Source: Solea solea (Eukaryota; Chordata; Actinopteri; Pleuronectiformes; Soleidae). Taken from it: a stretch of 64,000 nucleotides of DNA. Of this stretch, positions 32,621-46,975 are shown one piece after another. The notes under the pieces are model-generated. The model was not told the DNA's origin and did not search any database. It worked only from the letters and a program-made list of their open reading frames with translations. How positions within the stretch are numbered: the stretch's first letter is position 1; every line of letters starts with the position of its first letter. A program made the translations under genes and the position numbers. The DNA lies in the NCBI RefSeq assembly GCF_958295425.1, contig NC_081153.1:10746419-10810418 (forward strand), written 5' to 3'.

Positions 32621-32799
32621 CTGAACTGTACTACAGTATATCCAGTCCCAATATCTAGGACTTTTCACTTTTACCATGTGGAAGTAGCTTTTGGTACTTT
32701 CCTTTAAATTAAAATGTAATCTCTTTTCAATTATTTTTAAATCCAGCTGGAACAAGAGCCCTTATGTGTTTGAGCATTTGACTTTGCATGTTCTACTCG

Positions 32800-32853
32800 T
32801 GTGGAGCCTCGTGTGGAGGACAAAGTGGTAGAAAATGGATAGATGGGTGGATT
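32800..32853 (+). repeat. SINE 3' tail remnant
   Basis: GTGTGGAGGACAAAGTGGTA followed by GAAAATGGATAGATGGGTGGA is the characteristic tail of the DANA/mermaid-like SINE seen more completely at 61395-62124. Only the last 50 bases remain. Confidence 0.55.
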
Positions 32854-35800
32854 GCTCTTAACAAATCAGTACAATCCAGGTTCTTGTGTAGTATCGCTAT
32901 CCAGCTTGTGTACCATATTGCTCTTGAACTTTAATGGCAGGCCACATCTTTAATGTTGCATTAACTGCCTTCTTCTTTCACAATCTTTCAAAATCTGTGA
33001 AAATGATTTAAAATATCCTATCTTGGTCTCACAATCTTAAGAACATGTGGGGATCGAACCGTCTTCATCCCGCCCCCCCAGGATGAAAAGTTTACCTTTG
33101 TCTCACCAATTAAGGCATTTAGCACAAATGCATCAACCCCCTGTCTCAGCAGTCTAATGTGGTGTGGGCTTCTTGTGGTATTGAGCACACAGACCTGCCT
33201 GGTCAGCCATTAATACTGACCAATTTTAAAACAGCTGTCTGGAACTGGGAGATGGAAAAGCCTTTGGAGAGCTATTTTGCCAACGATTTTGCATTTGTTT
33301 TGAACTTGCAGACAAACAGAAATGCATTTCCGTGTGTGCATTTTGTGTGGACTAAGAGTTGACGGATTCATTGCTTAATGGACTAATATAATGAAAATGT
33401 GGCTTGTTTAAACCTAGTAAATATTTCCATAATAATGGTGCCAAAGGAAGGAATTCTTCCAAACTTGTGATTTGGGACTTTTTCCATTATATGCATCAAG
33501 TAATCCTGTATTACCACTTGGCAGTGTATGGTGCACAGTAACTATGAATACATAAAACAAGCAGAGGGTGGTGTGATGAGTTTATTCAGTGGCTGCAGAT
33601 GAGTGGAAATAATCAAGGGATCTGGGGTCATTTACATTTGCATAGAGCTACAAATATTTGAGGTAAAGGTGAAGAGTTATATATCCAGTGAGTTTTTAAA
33701 AAGCCAGAACAGAAAATACAATTTTGAGGATCAGAGATGAGTTTTCAGGAGCTTAAACAATGCCGGAATATAAACTTTAAACTCACCACAGCTGCACTGT
33801 CTGCTCTTGTCTATGTTTAGTTACTTTCCACACATTTTTCCTGCTTGACATTCTACAGGGCTAAAGAAACTTTCATCGAGATTTGTCCTGCATGTTTCCT
33901 TTTTCTTTCGCTTTTTCTTCTTCACAGAAGGTGCTTTTTTAAATGTCTCTTACCTTTGTTGCAGGTTACTTCTTTCAGTATTGCAAAGTTCGTCTAATTT
34001 GTTATCCCAATTTCCCTTGCAGCTGTTGGTCAGTCATTGGGGAAATGTTTCATAAGGGCTCTTAAGATGAGAAAGGAAATGAACTAAGACTGATAAGGCT
34101 GAAATCCCATCGTGGGAGGTGGAAGCAAAAAGACAAAGGCAGAAATCAGGGAGAATGAGAGAGATGTGAAAGTGAGGAAGAGAGGAGAGGAGAAGGCAGG
34201 TGAGCTATGTGCAGGCTGACCTTCCCCCTCGCTGTCAGAATAAAATAAACCCAGCAATCCCTGCCCCTCTAGCTGGATCAGGCTGCCAGTCCATCAGCTG
34301 TCCCATTAACATGTCAGGACAAACTAAACAAAAAACACAAAGCGCCAGAGAGCAAGAGGACGGATGGATGGATGCTGTAGCTTGGAGGAGGATTGCTGTA
34401 TGGCTGTGTAGTGAGAGATGTACTGCTGAACAGCTGGATATGTCATCAGTCATTTCTCTTTGTCTCACGTTCTTTCTTTTCTTTTCTTTTCTTCTCTTCT
34501 CTGTCTGCACACCCTTGCAACAGCACCCACAAGCTAACCACAGAGAGCATAGAGATTGGGTTTATCTGCATGCGTGGCATGTTAGGGATTTATGAGGTGT
34601 CTCCTGGAAATATTATTAGAATCCTTTGTCTTTTAGTCAGTGCAACTTTGAAGTGGGTCACATTTTGTGATCTCATAAGCAGCCCTGAATTATGCTCCTG
34701 CTCCCTTCCCTCGGTCTCTCCTGCAGTTCACGAGGTGCAGAAGAAGACAGAGGGAGGGAGCCAAGCTGGATGACTGAGCCTCTCCGAGCCAGGATGCAGA
34801 TTGTCTATTTGTTTATATGTTTGGACTTTTAATCTTGTCAAGTGGGTTATAGAGCACAGCTGTTGGTATACAAAGCCAGTGGGGTGGCTGATCTAATACA
34901 TTGGGTTCTTTTTACCTCCCTGCATGCCCCCCACTCATCTCACTGTCTGCTTGTCTGTGTCCACGGCTCACACGGATCTACAGTGGCTCCTGGTGGAGCT
35001 CGGCGGAAATGCTTAGCACTCAGTGATTCAGTGAATGTGTGAAATCCTTGACCTAGTTCATCTCCTTTTTGTGCACAGTGTAACATCGTGTTAATCACGT
35101 CAACGTGTGGGAAACTTGTAAGACTTTTTTAAGAGATACATAAAGTATGATGGAGGCTAATCCAGCTTCCCTAGTTCGAAGGACTGGACGGAATCCATTG
35201 ATTCCAGGTAAGAGAAACACGGCAGCAGGCTTGCACTGAGCACAACTGCTTTCATAGATTCTGGCAAATGGGTGAGGGTTACATCATTTAAGAAAAAGAA
35301 AAACTCTCAACATACTGTGCTGTAGATGGAAAAAAGGGTTTCTTGTATAAGCCGGTTTACATGAAACGAATGAATGCAATCGTGTAGGGACAGCTGCAAC
35401 ACATGTATTGATCATACATTAGCTGTGTTCTTTTGGAACGAGGAACATCAAAACGTGGTCGTTCTGGCACTCAGAAGCTGTTTGTTGTCTTTAAATTTAA
35501 CATGAAAAACACAAGGTCTTTGCTATTTGGTGCAAATGTTTATACTTTGGTTTATCAGAGCCTTTCCCTCTCAGCTTTGGGGCGTAAAACACCAAATGTA
35601 AATTGCCTTAAATCATCTAATTCCTTCACTTTGTCTTTTTAAACACACATTTTTTTTTTTTAGGCTGTATTTAAAGTAAGGATTTGGAACGTTTTGCTTC
35701 ACTGCATTCACTTAACTCCCATTAAAGGAAGGAAAAGTTCATAGCTCAACATTTGGGTTGTATAATTATTCGGTTTGTGTTGGCAACAGGTAAACAGCAA

Positions 35801-36029
35801 CCTTGGGTCTGTACAAAGGGGAATGTAATCCATCTATCAACGGCACCTTTTAACGTGTCCTTCTCAACACCTGTATTTTCCAGCAGAGTTAGATTGAATT
35901 TGTGGTAGAAATAGTCAAGGGGAGCCAGAGAGTGAAAGCGAGCACCGCATGCCATGGGAATGTGCAAAGCTACATGAAGGTCGTGGGGGGGGCAACTGGA
36001 GCCAATCTCAGCTGACATTATGGCAAAAG
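32854..36029. other. No gene seen
   Basis: Non-coding by inspection. It has a (CTTTT)n-like pyrimidine tract at about 34471-34500. The ORFs of 126 and 131 codons near 34200-34773 are read through this low-complexity sequence and lack domain signal. Confidence 0.4.
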
Positions 36030-36246
36030 CCGGGGTACACTATGGACAGGTCGCGGGTTCATCACAGGGCCAACATATAGACACAAACAACCATTCACTC
36101 TCACGTTGACACCACAGTCATTTTAGAGTGTTCAATTAACCCAGAAAAAAGCCTCCCACACACGGGGGGAGCATGCAAACTCCAGGCCCTATAGTTCGGA
36201 GTGGGTCATGAACCCAGGTCTTTTTGCTGCAAGGCTACAGTGCTAG
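36030..36246 (-). mobile_element. tRNA-derived SINE, DANA/mermaid-like, minus strand
   Basis: The minus strand reads GCTAGCACTGTAGCCTTGCA (decayed tRNA head), ACCTGGGTTCATGACCC (box B region), GGAGTTTGCATGCTCC, then GAGTGAATGGTTGT and CCTGTGATGAACCCGCGACC. The order is that of the widespread fish SINE. Part of the middle (the TTCTCCGGG-rich stretch) is missing. Confidence 0.65.
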
Positions 36247-39200
36247 CTTTACATATAGATAGGGTAGCTTTTCCCCCCATGATCCCACAATCTGCTGCCT
36301 GTAAGTAGGTATGTTTATAATAACCTCTCTTCTAACTTTTGGCGAAAAGCAAACAATCTTATTTTATTCAGACTATCGGTGCAGCTCATGTATAACTAAG
36401 AGGAGAGACATCAGGTAAACCTATACCATGGAGCATCTATATGACCCCGAGTGCAACTGTAACCCAATTCTTTATGTCACAAAGAACAAAAAAAAAAAAG
36501 GTATACATTAATAAATAAAAACTTGAAATGTAATCTCAGCATGCTGAAGATAAAACACTCCCCTGGTGTGGCGTCGGGAAGGGTCAAGGCAGTGCCACAT
36601 ATGGCAGGGAGGTTGATGAAAGACCCGCAGATCTCTGACAACTTATTTTCGGTGGGTTTATCCGTCAACCATGTTGATTCCATTAGCCGGGACTTGACAG
36701 CGAGTGGCTGCGCTCCAAGCTCTATCAGTCTCCCATCACAAGCTAGTGAGAGGAAAAAGGGATGGAGAAATAGGGAGAAAGAGATGGAAAGAGGTAAATA
36801 ATGGCTGGACCTTTTTACGATACAACTCCTCTCTACGAAACCCCTACCCACCGAGTGATGGCGGGATATGACCTGACATGGGAAGCTGAAACGTGCTAAA
36901 AAGTCAGAATTAATAGTGTATTTCTAATCTTTGGGTACAAATTCACCTGAATGTGTTGACAGTGCTGCACAGTTGACAACAATAACCTCCATATGGCGAA
37001 ATCAGATAGCAGCAGCATTATTCCATTCCTGTATGAAGTGGCCCAGAGCCCTAATGCCCTCTTTGTGAATGTGAAAAAGTGAATGTATAAAGTAAGTGTA
37101 TAAAATGACCACCCCGGCTGCCTTGTCACATAAATCTCCTCCTCATTTACCGCTCGTATGGCTGAAATTCAGTTCCTGGGCAAGTAGATTTGAGAAAACA
37201 CTTCAGGTCTGGCAAGTTATCAGATAAGGCAATACCCATCCCCATTTAGGGTGAGCCGAATTGGATCTAGGGAGACGTGCATGCAGCCAGAGTGCCGTAT
37301 TTCATCTTTAAACCAAAGCTCATATTTTTTGTCTGCGATTCCTCACTGCACCACCGTCTCCATGAAGACATCCAGGGCCCTGAATTTACTCCCAAGTCTG
37401 AAATTACCTTTCTTCTCCGTCGCCTCCCTTTCCAGCTCTCCGTCCATCAGCCCCGACTTGTTATTACAACTTCCCATCAATATGTGCCAGGGATATTCTA
37501 TCCGAATGTAATGATGATGGAAGTCACTCTGAACAGTTTGACGGTGTCTGTCGTGGGAAGCCGGGGGGCGGCTTTAACCGCAAATAAGGCACAAAGTGAG
37601 GAGAATGAAACGTTACTCATTTGAGTAGGCAACGCATTTGAACATGATTAAGGGTCTTTTATCCTGCGGAGCTCACACCTAAACATTCCAAGCTGGCAAG
37701 AACTGGCTCAAAGTCAGGGTTTGACAGAGCAATTTGTATGATGTCTGAGAACTCATTAGCTTGAGAAAGCTAATTAAAGCTTTCTGAATGGTTCCTTGAC
37801 CTGTAAAATCTGCGGGCCAGGGAACCGTGAGAGATGAGAGAACCAAGTCTTGATTTTTGATTAAAACTCAATAGAAACTCACCACTGGAAATGATTGCTT
37901 AAGCTTGTTTTAAGTCATGTGGGTTCAGCGCTGTTAAGAACTAATTTAAGTCTAAGCAGCAGCTGTTGAGAGAGGATGGATGAGAAACACGAGCAAACTC
38001 GGCCTAATCGATTAGTGAATGCTGGATTACTGAAGGAAAAATCATGGCTTAGAGCGCGTCGGCCCTCCGGGTTCTGACGACACAAATCTACTCCTTACTG
38101 CACGTTTTTGAAATGGCAATGTGATTTACTGGAAATGGAATGATCTCACAAACCTGGATCAAACTTGCTATTGCAAGGATCCCTTTTTTGTATGATGCAA
38201 AATACCTTTGACTTGTTTTCTTTTGCAGGCACCAATCCCTGCACACTAGAGATGCTCCACTACTAAAGTGTTTTATTCAATTTGACTTTGTTAAATCATC
38301 ATCAATCTTCAAGTTGCTTGAGTTGAGACTATCTGGAGAGTTTTGAAGAAGTCTCACTCCTTATAAAAGAGGCCTCTTGCCAGTATCTTCAGTCTTATTG
38401 GTATTATTCGTACAGTATTCACCAAATTAACTTGTGAAAAAAGCTTCCAAAAGCCCTAAATGATTTTCTTCCCCCAAACCTCTGGATTAAACGCCAATAA
38501 GGAACTAAATAAACCAAATATTTCAATCACCTGTCACAGTTCAAAGTATGCCAAATGTCAGAAAAGACCACCTGCTCTGACTTTTTTAAAAAGCAATAGG
38601 AAATGCGGAGTACTCACAAAAATCTTTGGATAAATTGGGGCAGAAAGAGGTGTGGGAGAAGTGGAGGATAATGTAGCCCCACTCCATTTTTTTTTTTAAT
38701 TGACTGTCTTCCTTGACGAGATAAAAAAGAAAATGGGCTAAAATCTTAGACAGAGAGCAAAATTTCTGGAGATTTTTGCCCTTTGCTGAATTACAGATTG
38801 TGTTCCCTGGGCAGAGAGCTGTGGAAAGTTCAGATGTTAACACAGAGAGTTGCAGGATTGCAATCTGAGCTACTGTGATGCATAAATGATTTCATCTGCT
38901 GTGTGGTATCACTTCACTCTACACGGGCTGTCTCGGGTCGAAGAAACTTGATTTGCCGGCCAAGTAAAAGTTAAGTCAGTAAGTTGCTGTTAAAACAGTC
39001 CAGCAGGTATGTGTTTGTATTCAGGGCTGAATACATAGCGCGTCCGTCTAGAAGAATCAATACCTGTTAAAAGTGGGGCGTAAACCGCAGGAAAACATTT
39101 TTGTCTGTTAGAATTGCACAGTGTGAAATCCATTGAATGAAGGATGGAAAAACACCCAGGAAATTACATCGTCGGGGGACCGTGTTGAATACATTACTCT

Positions 39201-41706
39201 GTACTTTTTTTCCACACTTGGTCACCTTTATTCGATTTTCAAATCTTTTTCATCTTCTCATATTTATAGCCTCTGTGTCCTGGTGAGACAGTGAGATCCA
39301 AGCGTCTGAGACAAATTTCCTATCTGAGTGAGTGGGAAAGTGGACCCCACAACTGCGCAAACTGTGACGACTTTGACAAGATCCTTCGTTCAAGCCGGTG
39401 GTTGAGCTTAAAATGGTCCAGGGCTCTTGAGTTCCTTTTGAAATAATCTTTTTTTTCTATTATGATTTCTTCTCCTCCCGCCGCAAGGCTATTGCTTCAA
39501 AGCCGTGTGGTTAGAATAAGACAGATGAAACCTCATGTGCAGGACAGCTAATGAGCGCCCCACTGAGCATTAGCATCCCTGCTGCCCAGCACCTGGTTTC
39601 CTAATACTCCGACCAACATTCTGACACTGAATAGAGGTTTTTCCATGTGCCAATAGAGAGACTCAAAGGCATGACAGTATGGACTTGTATCTAAGGCCGA
39701 AATCATATTAACCTAGAATATGTATCTTGGTAGTTTGTAGGAATCTTTGTGAACCTCACCAAACATTGTTTTAGCACAAAGAAGTGGATGATTGTACGGG
39801 TATATGGAGAAATCTATTTTTGTAACATTTTCTGGAGCCTTTCCTGTGTTTTTTGCCCAATTTTACCTAAGATTCACAGTTGGGCATGAGTCTGCACCAG
39901 TCAGCACTATTTGGGGACAGTTGTCATGGCGATTTTGCCACAGAAATCTGTTCTTGTGTGAGGGTAAAAGACCCGACCTGACCTCAGTCGCAGTCAATCT
40001 AACATGTTTGATCGGGTCTTGTGCACTGATTACTGCTTAAGTGGGACACAGGAAATAGCCTCGGAAGACGACAGGAAGTAGCAGGAATATCAAAACATGA
40101 TCGCTCTGGTGAGCGCTAGATGCGTTCAGTTGGCTTCAGTTTGTGATCCCTCATCAGGCGCAGCCGTTTATTGTGTGATCCCGAGTCTTTCAGTCATCAT
40201 AGAAAAACTGCTGAAACCAGTCCGTTAGTGTGTATTTTAAGTCAAATATTTCAATTTAACTCACCGCTTTTAGATAATATTGTAGTTTTGTCACTTCTGC
40301 ATATATTTGGCAAGCATTTATCTGATCATGATTCTCATACGATGCCCCTCACGGTTTTCTGTTTGTGTCACCCTGTCGTTGGTTTGCATAAAAAACTGAA
40401 AGTAGAAGGAGACTGTGGTGATACTTTTGTGTCTGTGTGTGTGTGAGTGTGTGTGAGAGAGAGAGCAGCCGTGTGAGAGACAGTACAGAAGGGTAAAAAG
40501 ATATGCCAAGTGTGGAATAATGGTTTGGCATCTGTGAAAATGAACACAGTGATTGGGATTAATGACCTTATGGGAGTCTAAAGTGGGCATAATGAGCTGT
40601 AAAAGGCATATTCTAGATAAACCCGCTGGAATGGTAATGGAACAAACTGCTGGAGTCAGAGGCCCAGTGTTGAGAGATATCGAATATATATTTACACCTG
40701 ATGAATTTCATCTATGTGCACCTTAGGGTGATGAGGCTCTCTCGATGCTGCATTACAAACCTACTTGTCCTGCTACTATTATGCTGAGTATCAATCATAA
40801 TTAGTGTTTAATATGTGCCACTAATGATACCGAGCTACTTAACCGAGCTGTGCACATTTTTAACTGTACAACTAATGGATGTAGTGAATGGTTTTTTTTT
40901 GTCGATTAGCTGTGTGCGTGTATATCAAAGTACGTGTAATTGTAGACCAAACCAAAACATTTGTCCTCTAAAAAAAACGATGGAATTTAAATAATATGTC
41001 ATATCCACACAGTCAGGAAATGACATTTACAAGGAACATAATCCAAAGTTTAAATGGACACCATTTGTGTAGTAAGACGAAACATTCCTCAGTGTCAACG
41101 TATACTAGGCTTTCCTTGCCTGACCTTTGAAAAGTTCATACTGAATTCATCTGCAACATGTTGTGTTCAAAACTTTTTTCCTGGCAACTGAAGCAAAATA
41201 TTAAAATATGACTGTCTAGTTTAATCAAAGCACTTTGAGATAGACACAGAACACTGATTCGTAGTGGCTGAATCATGATAAAAAAAAAATGCTGTACATA
41301 ATGTAGATAATGTAGAATTCTCAGTATTTCACTAAATCAACCGTTGTTTCCCCCCAACCATGAACTACACATGTGGAGATATAGATTTTCTATTTTCAGT
41401 TTTTCCCTTAAAAAAGAAACGGCACCCAGCTGTTTTACAAACATATTTAGCCTTAATTAGGAAGCTATAGGCTGGGAAATTGGAAACACAAGCTCACAAT
41501 GTCATTGTGGATGTTGGTCTTTCTATAGTTTTGTATTCAGCGATTTTCTGCTTTGGTAAAGAAAATCAGTTGCCAAAACCATTGAACAAGTTGGCTGTAA
41601 GGAAGAAGCCTCGCAGTCTGGTGCTATAGTGCTTTGATTTTCCCTTAACCCCTCTCTATGAATTCTGTGCAGTGAAAGACTGTTCCACATAAACCACATA
41701 ATGGAA
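36247..41706. other. No gene seen
   Basis: A 5.4-kb stretch without recognisable exon, RNA gene or complete repeat. A GT/GA compound tract sits at about 40431-40467. Short ORFs only. Confidence 0.4.
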
Positions 41707-41766
41707 CATATATATATATATATATGTATACATATACATATACATATACATATATATATGTATTAT
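41707..41766. repeat. (AT)n / (CATATA)n microsatellite
   Basis: AT dinucleotides merging into CATATA hexamers. Confidence 0.85.
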
Positions 41767-44342
41767 TAAGCACAGGTTTAATAATGAGAACGACTGTTGA
41801 AGGACGTGAAGCACACACAGTGTTTATTCTCGTGGACCAGGCAGTCAAAGTGTTAAAAGTACAAATGCAATGGAAAATGTGCAAACGAGTAGAAATCTGT
41901 GCTCAATAAAAAGAGGTCAACCTTTGCAAAAGCCTACTCAAAAACACGGCACAAACTCAACACACTGACCTGACAAATCAGACAAAGGGGGGAACATATA
42001 TGCTAAACTAAACACACACGCAGTAATTACACTCCATAGCAAACACAATAAATCATAAAAATAAAGTACAGTGCTGTTTTCCCATGTCGTAGAGCGCTGC
42101 ACCATGCTGTCAAAATATGCTCAACAAGTGACGTTTGAAAAGTCGACTGCGATACAAAATAACCCTCAGCAGCTTCCCCCTCGGCTTCTTTTCACTCTCA
42201 ATGAGTTTTGAAACTTCTACTTGAGGTGTTCTCATTTTTTCCCCGCCGGCTCTTGGGACAGATGTCTCTGCCTGTCACTCACAGCGGGGTTTCTTTGAGG
42301 GGTTGAAGGAGCTGGAGGAGGACAACATTAGGACTAAGTGAAGGGTGTAAAACGGGCCCTCTGGGGGCATCACCTGCTCTGAGTGGACTGGTTGGGCCGA
42401 AAAGGACGGAGGACGGGGGTGAGTCGGAAGGAAGAGTGAAATCAAGAGTGAGGATGAAATGAAGCAGACAGAGGAGTTTGTGGTGAACATGTGTCGTACA
42501 CAGCTGCTGCGTTTGTGCCTGCGGGCCGCACTCCGGGCTTTAGGCCACAGCTGTGGACACTGGAGGTCTGGAGGAGAGGTCACGGGAAGCAAGCAGTGAT
42601 GGTCATAAAGGATAGAGAGACCACCAGATCCTAATAAGGCCACAGGTTAATGATGTCTTTTTTGTGTATAGACTCTGAAATCACACATACATCAATTTCC
42701 CACTGGTCCCACGAGACGAGCGGTCCATCATAACTTTTATTTTTTGACATCCATCAGCGGTATTGGTCCACAGAGACTGGGCCTGGGAATTTATGGGGCC
42801 CATGTTAGTGAGTTGTAAAGGAGATGACTCTGGAAGTGAGTGGAAGGCTGTTTAGGCAAAGCTTCACTTGCGCTCCCAAAGGTCCTCTTGATCATCACAC
42901 TCACCCCCAGGAGACTATGACTCTGCTCTGGTCACATGCCTGTGTCACTGGGAAGGAGCACTTCCACCCACTCTGCTTTAAAGGTGATTTTTTATTCCCC
43001 CCCCCGTGACATCACTCTTGTGATTGTGCCATGTTGGCAAATGGGTGTTTATGTATGTGTGTGTGCACATGTGAGCAGTCATGTGTTTATGTGCCATAGG
43101 TCTTACAATCGGCTCTCCGGGGCCTGATTCCACTCTGGCCGAGGAATGACCATCCTGACTGTGAGAGCATAAAACACTGGTCTTAACACAGGGATGTCTA
43201 CACTCGGGGTGATGAAAGAACTTCATGACGGACATCTGACCATCAGTGAAACAGGATTTCGAGATAAAAGCATAGACATTTGCATTCACAGATTGTCATT
43301 GAAATTAACATTTACCTGCTTCTTAGCTTTTGACACACAGTCTCAAACCAGATGGATTAGAAAGTACAGGAAAAATCAGCCCTCCTGAAGTGTCGGATCA
43401 CCATGCGCTGCCAGTGCAGTCTTGGCATTGATTCCACAAGTCTCCAGAGCTTTTCAAGAGGGCGGGAGGCCTTGCACCATGTGTGATTCACATACTTTTC
43501 ACACTAATCAAACCAATCGGTGACCCATCGTGGCCCATGGATTGGCTCGTTGTCATCACATGTGTACTTAATGTGTGACCCATCTGTGCAAAAAGTGCAT
43601 TTTAGTACATTTTGGCTGCTTCCATTAATTGTCCCTTTACATCCAATTTAGATTATAGTAGACTACAGCTTTACACCCCCCCCTACTACTGTGCCATTCA
43701 TAACTTGAGATACAGAGAAGCACCTATGGTCCACATGTTGCTTTGAGGACACAATAATATGAGAAAGCGGTATTAGTTCAGATAAGAAAACCCACAAATG
43801 TGCGGATGCTGTATTTGTGCCATTATATATTGTTTTCTTTTGGGGTATAGTTTGACTCTGCCATTAACCTGCAATCCATTATCCTCCGGCTTCAGTGGAA
43901 CTGAACACCCACAGCTTTCTGTGTATATTTTTTTTCCTGCTGCCCGGCCAGTATCTGCAGCATAGTCTTTAGGAGCTATACCTTCCCTTTGGGGAAACAA
44001 AGAAGAAGAAAAAAAATACTATTTCAGTTGTGCAGCACAAAATGTGCCCTGATGGGATGTGAAATCAATCAAAAAATAAATCCACCGAACAGTTCTAACT
44101 ATTATTTTTTTTTGTCCTCCTCTCACAAGCCCCCTACATCCACAGCAAGCGAAGACAGTCACATATATGAACACATTTACCAAGCTGTCTGCACCCTGGA
44201 TAAGAGAAAAAAGATTATTGAATGATGAAATTGATTAAAAAGAAATCCTCCAAGGTGTAGTCACGGCAACAATGTGTATTTGCATAGTAATTCCCCTGTT
44301 TCACTTTGTCTGAAAGTACCAGTCAGAGAAATGTAATTCACG
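41767..44342. other. No gene seen
   Basis: Non-coding by inspection, with C-runs near 42999-43007 and 43676-43683. The 122-codon minus ORF at 42275-42643 is not recognised. Confidence 0.4.
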
Positions 44343-44505
44343 AATGTTTACCACTTAAACATAATCTCCACAAGAGGGTCGCGGGGGTGCAGGGTGGACA
44401 GGTTGCCATTCCATCGCATGAGAACATGCAAACTCCACATACTGGGATTCCAACCAGTGACCTTCGTGCTGTGAGGCAACAATGCTAGCCACTTGTCCAC
44501 CATGT
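44343..44505 (-). mobile_element. tRNA-derived SINE fragment, DANA/mermaid-like, minus strand
   Basis: The minus strand shows GGTGGACAAGTGGCTAGCAT, TTGCCTCACAGCACGAAGG and TCACTGGTTGGAATCCC, a tRNA-like head with box A and a degenerate box B. TGTGGAGTTTGCATGTTCTC follows. After about 100 bases it departs from the family, so it is 3'-truncated or rearranged. Confidence 0.65.
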
Positions 44506-46429
44506 GGACAATAAATGTTATTAACATTAATCCTTTAACACTTAACCCAATGTCCAAAATGTCTAAAAATAAAAGTGCTTTTGTCCCTTTTTTCCAGAAT
44601 AACTTTCAATATCTGACAGTTATTTACAATTTACTGCATGTTAAAATCGTGTTTTAACAATTTAAAATGAAGAAAAATTAAAAAAAAATAACATATATTG
44701 CATGTTGAATTTGAAATTTGAACTGTATAGCACATTACAATCACATTTGTCTCTCAAAGTGCAAAAACAGACCAAGAAAAGGAAACTATTTCATCCCCAG
44801 AGACTATGACTTTTTGGGAGTCCTCAACCTGGATCCCGATTAGGCAGAACCTAATTTCTGAGGAGCTGCAGGGGCTAAGATTTGAATCGTGTTAAGGTTA
44901 GGGTAAGGCATGAAGTGTGGTTATGAGAGCCTTTACAAAGATGGCTGTACAAACGTGTGTGTGTGTGTTATGTGTGCATAACATGGTTTTGATGACCCAC
45001 TTTCACAGAGTAAAAGAAAGCTGTACAAGTTCTCTGTCCTTTCTTCGAGTGCCTTACCTTCTCTAACTCTCTCGGCCTCGGCATCCTAAGGATGGAGCAG
45101 TGTCTATAGCAACGCTGCAATGGTGAGAAAAGAGGAGGCTTCGATGTCGTCTTCTCACTCTGTCCTTCTTCTGTTTTCCCTTTTCTGTCTGTCTTTAGTT
45201 TGGTTAAGTTTAGTTTGTTTTTTTCCGTTTGTCAGCTCAAGGCTGTCACTGCTATGCATTTTGTTGTTGTCGTTGTTGTCTTTATAATTACAAGACGCCT
45301 TCTGTTTGAGTTGTTCAGAGTGCCTGGCAGTGAGCTTCTCATTTAGACTAATTTGCTTCTTTTACTTCATTTTCAGTGTTTGTGTTGTAAAGAGAAGAGG
45401 CATAATTATATTAAATGGCTTTCTATGGCACAATACACCGTTTGGGACAGACAGACATGATGCATTGCAGTCCAGACATGTAATACCTGTCAGCATTAAA
45501 GGATCCGGAAGACTTTTTGGACGCTTTTCTCAACACATTGCTGTTGTTACGGGATACTGTTGATAGTTGTGCTGTTGACTCTCTTTTCAGCTTACTCCTG
45601 ATTCCTTGATAATGCCTCTTCTGGCCCTTTGTTTCTTTCGGGCGTGTGTGAGCGCGTGTGTGCGTGCACATCTACCATTTCTTTGGCACATTCCCACCGC
45701 CCCTGCCGAGCAGTTTGAAGCTGAGGACTCCTGGCAAAGACAGAAGGGCTTTTGGGACCTGCAGCCATATGAATTTTTCATCCACTTCCCTCCGCCAGTT
45801 CTCACTCACCCACTCCCTTTCTCTTTTGCTCGCCTTCTCCCTTTCCCACTGACAAGAATTGTCTCTCGCGCAGCCTGCGATAGCACACCTGGTGCCCGTA
45901 CATGTGGGGGTGTTAACACAAAATGACCTGTACATATATACATACATATTTACATGCAGACACACACGTCAAACACAGCACGCAGCCTGCAGACAACGTA
46001 AACAGCTCTTAGACAATGGCACTTGGTATTCTACTTTTTAGTATCTTTTTTTTCCTTCTCTCTCCATCCTCTATCGCTTTTTTTCTGGGTTCCTGGGGCT
46101 GAGCATGTGGAGAGAAAGCAGAAGAACGCAGAGAAATCTTTCCTGCTGGGGGAGTGTTGCCAAAAAAACACATGACAGCAGGAGGGAATACACTGAGGTG
46201 TTACACACACACAAGAGCTATACACTCAGCATCCACTGCATCAACCAGCATGCACTCGTACCTATCTGGTGCTCACAAACACTTTAGTAGTTGTTTTGTC
46301 ATAATATTAAAAAGGGCTTGACAAATAATTAGAAGGGAAAATAGAGCATTTAAGCAGAACCACACTCTTAGATGGGCAGATGACAAACATTAAAGAAGGG
46401 GAATACAAATAAAACGGCATGAATTCTGA
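44506..46429. other. No gene seen
   Basis: Non-coding by inspection. ORFs of 72 to 106 codons around 45587-45965 overlap on both strands and have no recognised motifs. Confidence 0.4.
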
Positions 46430-46975
46430 GATTAAAGTCAGAATTCTGAGAAAAAAGTCAGACTTTCTCTGTTTGGGTTTTACAGAAGAGTATTAGGGCT
46501 ACATTTAAAAAAAAATTGAAAGACAGAATTCAGCACGGATTCTGAGATGAAAGTCAGACTTCTGAGATTAAAGTTAGAATTCTGAGATTAAAGTCATAAT
46601 TCTGAGAAAAAAAAGTCAGAATTTTGACCTTTTTTTAATCTAAAAATTCTGACTTTAATCTCAGAATTATGATTTTAGATTAAAGTCAGAATTCTGAGAT
46701 TAAAGAAAAAGTCAAAATTCTGAGATTAAAGTCAAAATTCTGAGATTAAAGTCAAAATTCTGAGATCAAAGAAAAAGTCAAAATTCTGAGATTAAAGAAA
46801 AAAATCAAAATTCTGGGATTAAAGAAAAAGTCAAAATTCTGAGATTAAAGAAAAAGTCAAAATTCTGAGATTAAAGTCAAAATTCTGAGATTAAAGTCAA
46901 AATTCTGAGATTAAAGTCAGAATTTCTGAGTAAACAAGTCAGAATGAATTCTGAGATCAAAGTCAGAATTTTGAC
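46430..46975. repeat. Minisatellite of 20-bp palindromic units
   Basis: More than 20 degenerate copies of AATTCTGAGATTAAAGTCAG. Many units contain the perfect 12-base palindrome TCAGAATTCTGA. A block at about 46646-46667 lies in opposite orientation (ATTCTGACTTTAATCTCAGA), and a sub-array at about 46700-46870 has a longer AAAGAAAAAGTCAA variant. Confidence 0.85.
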
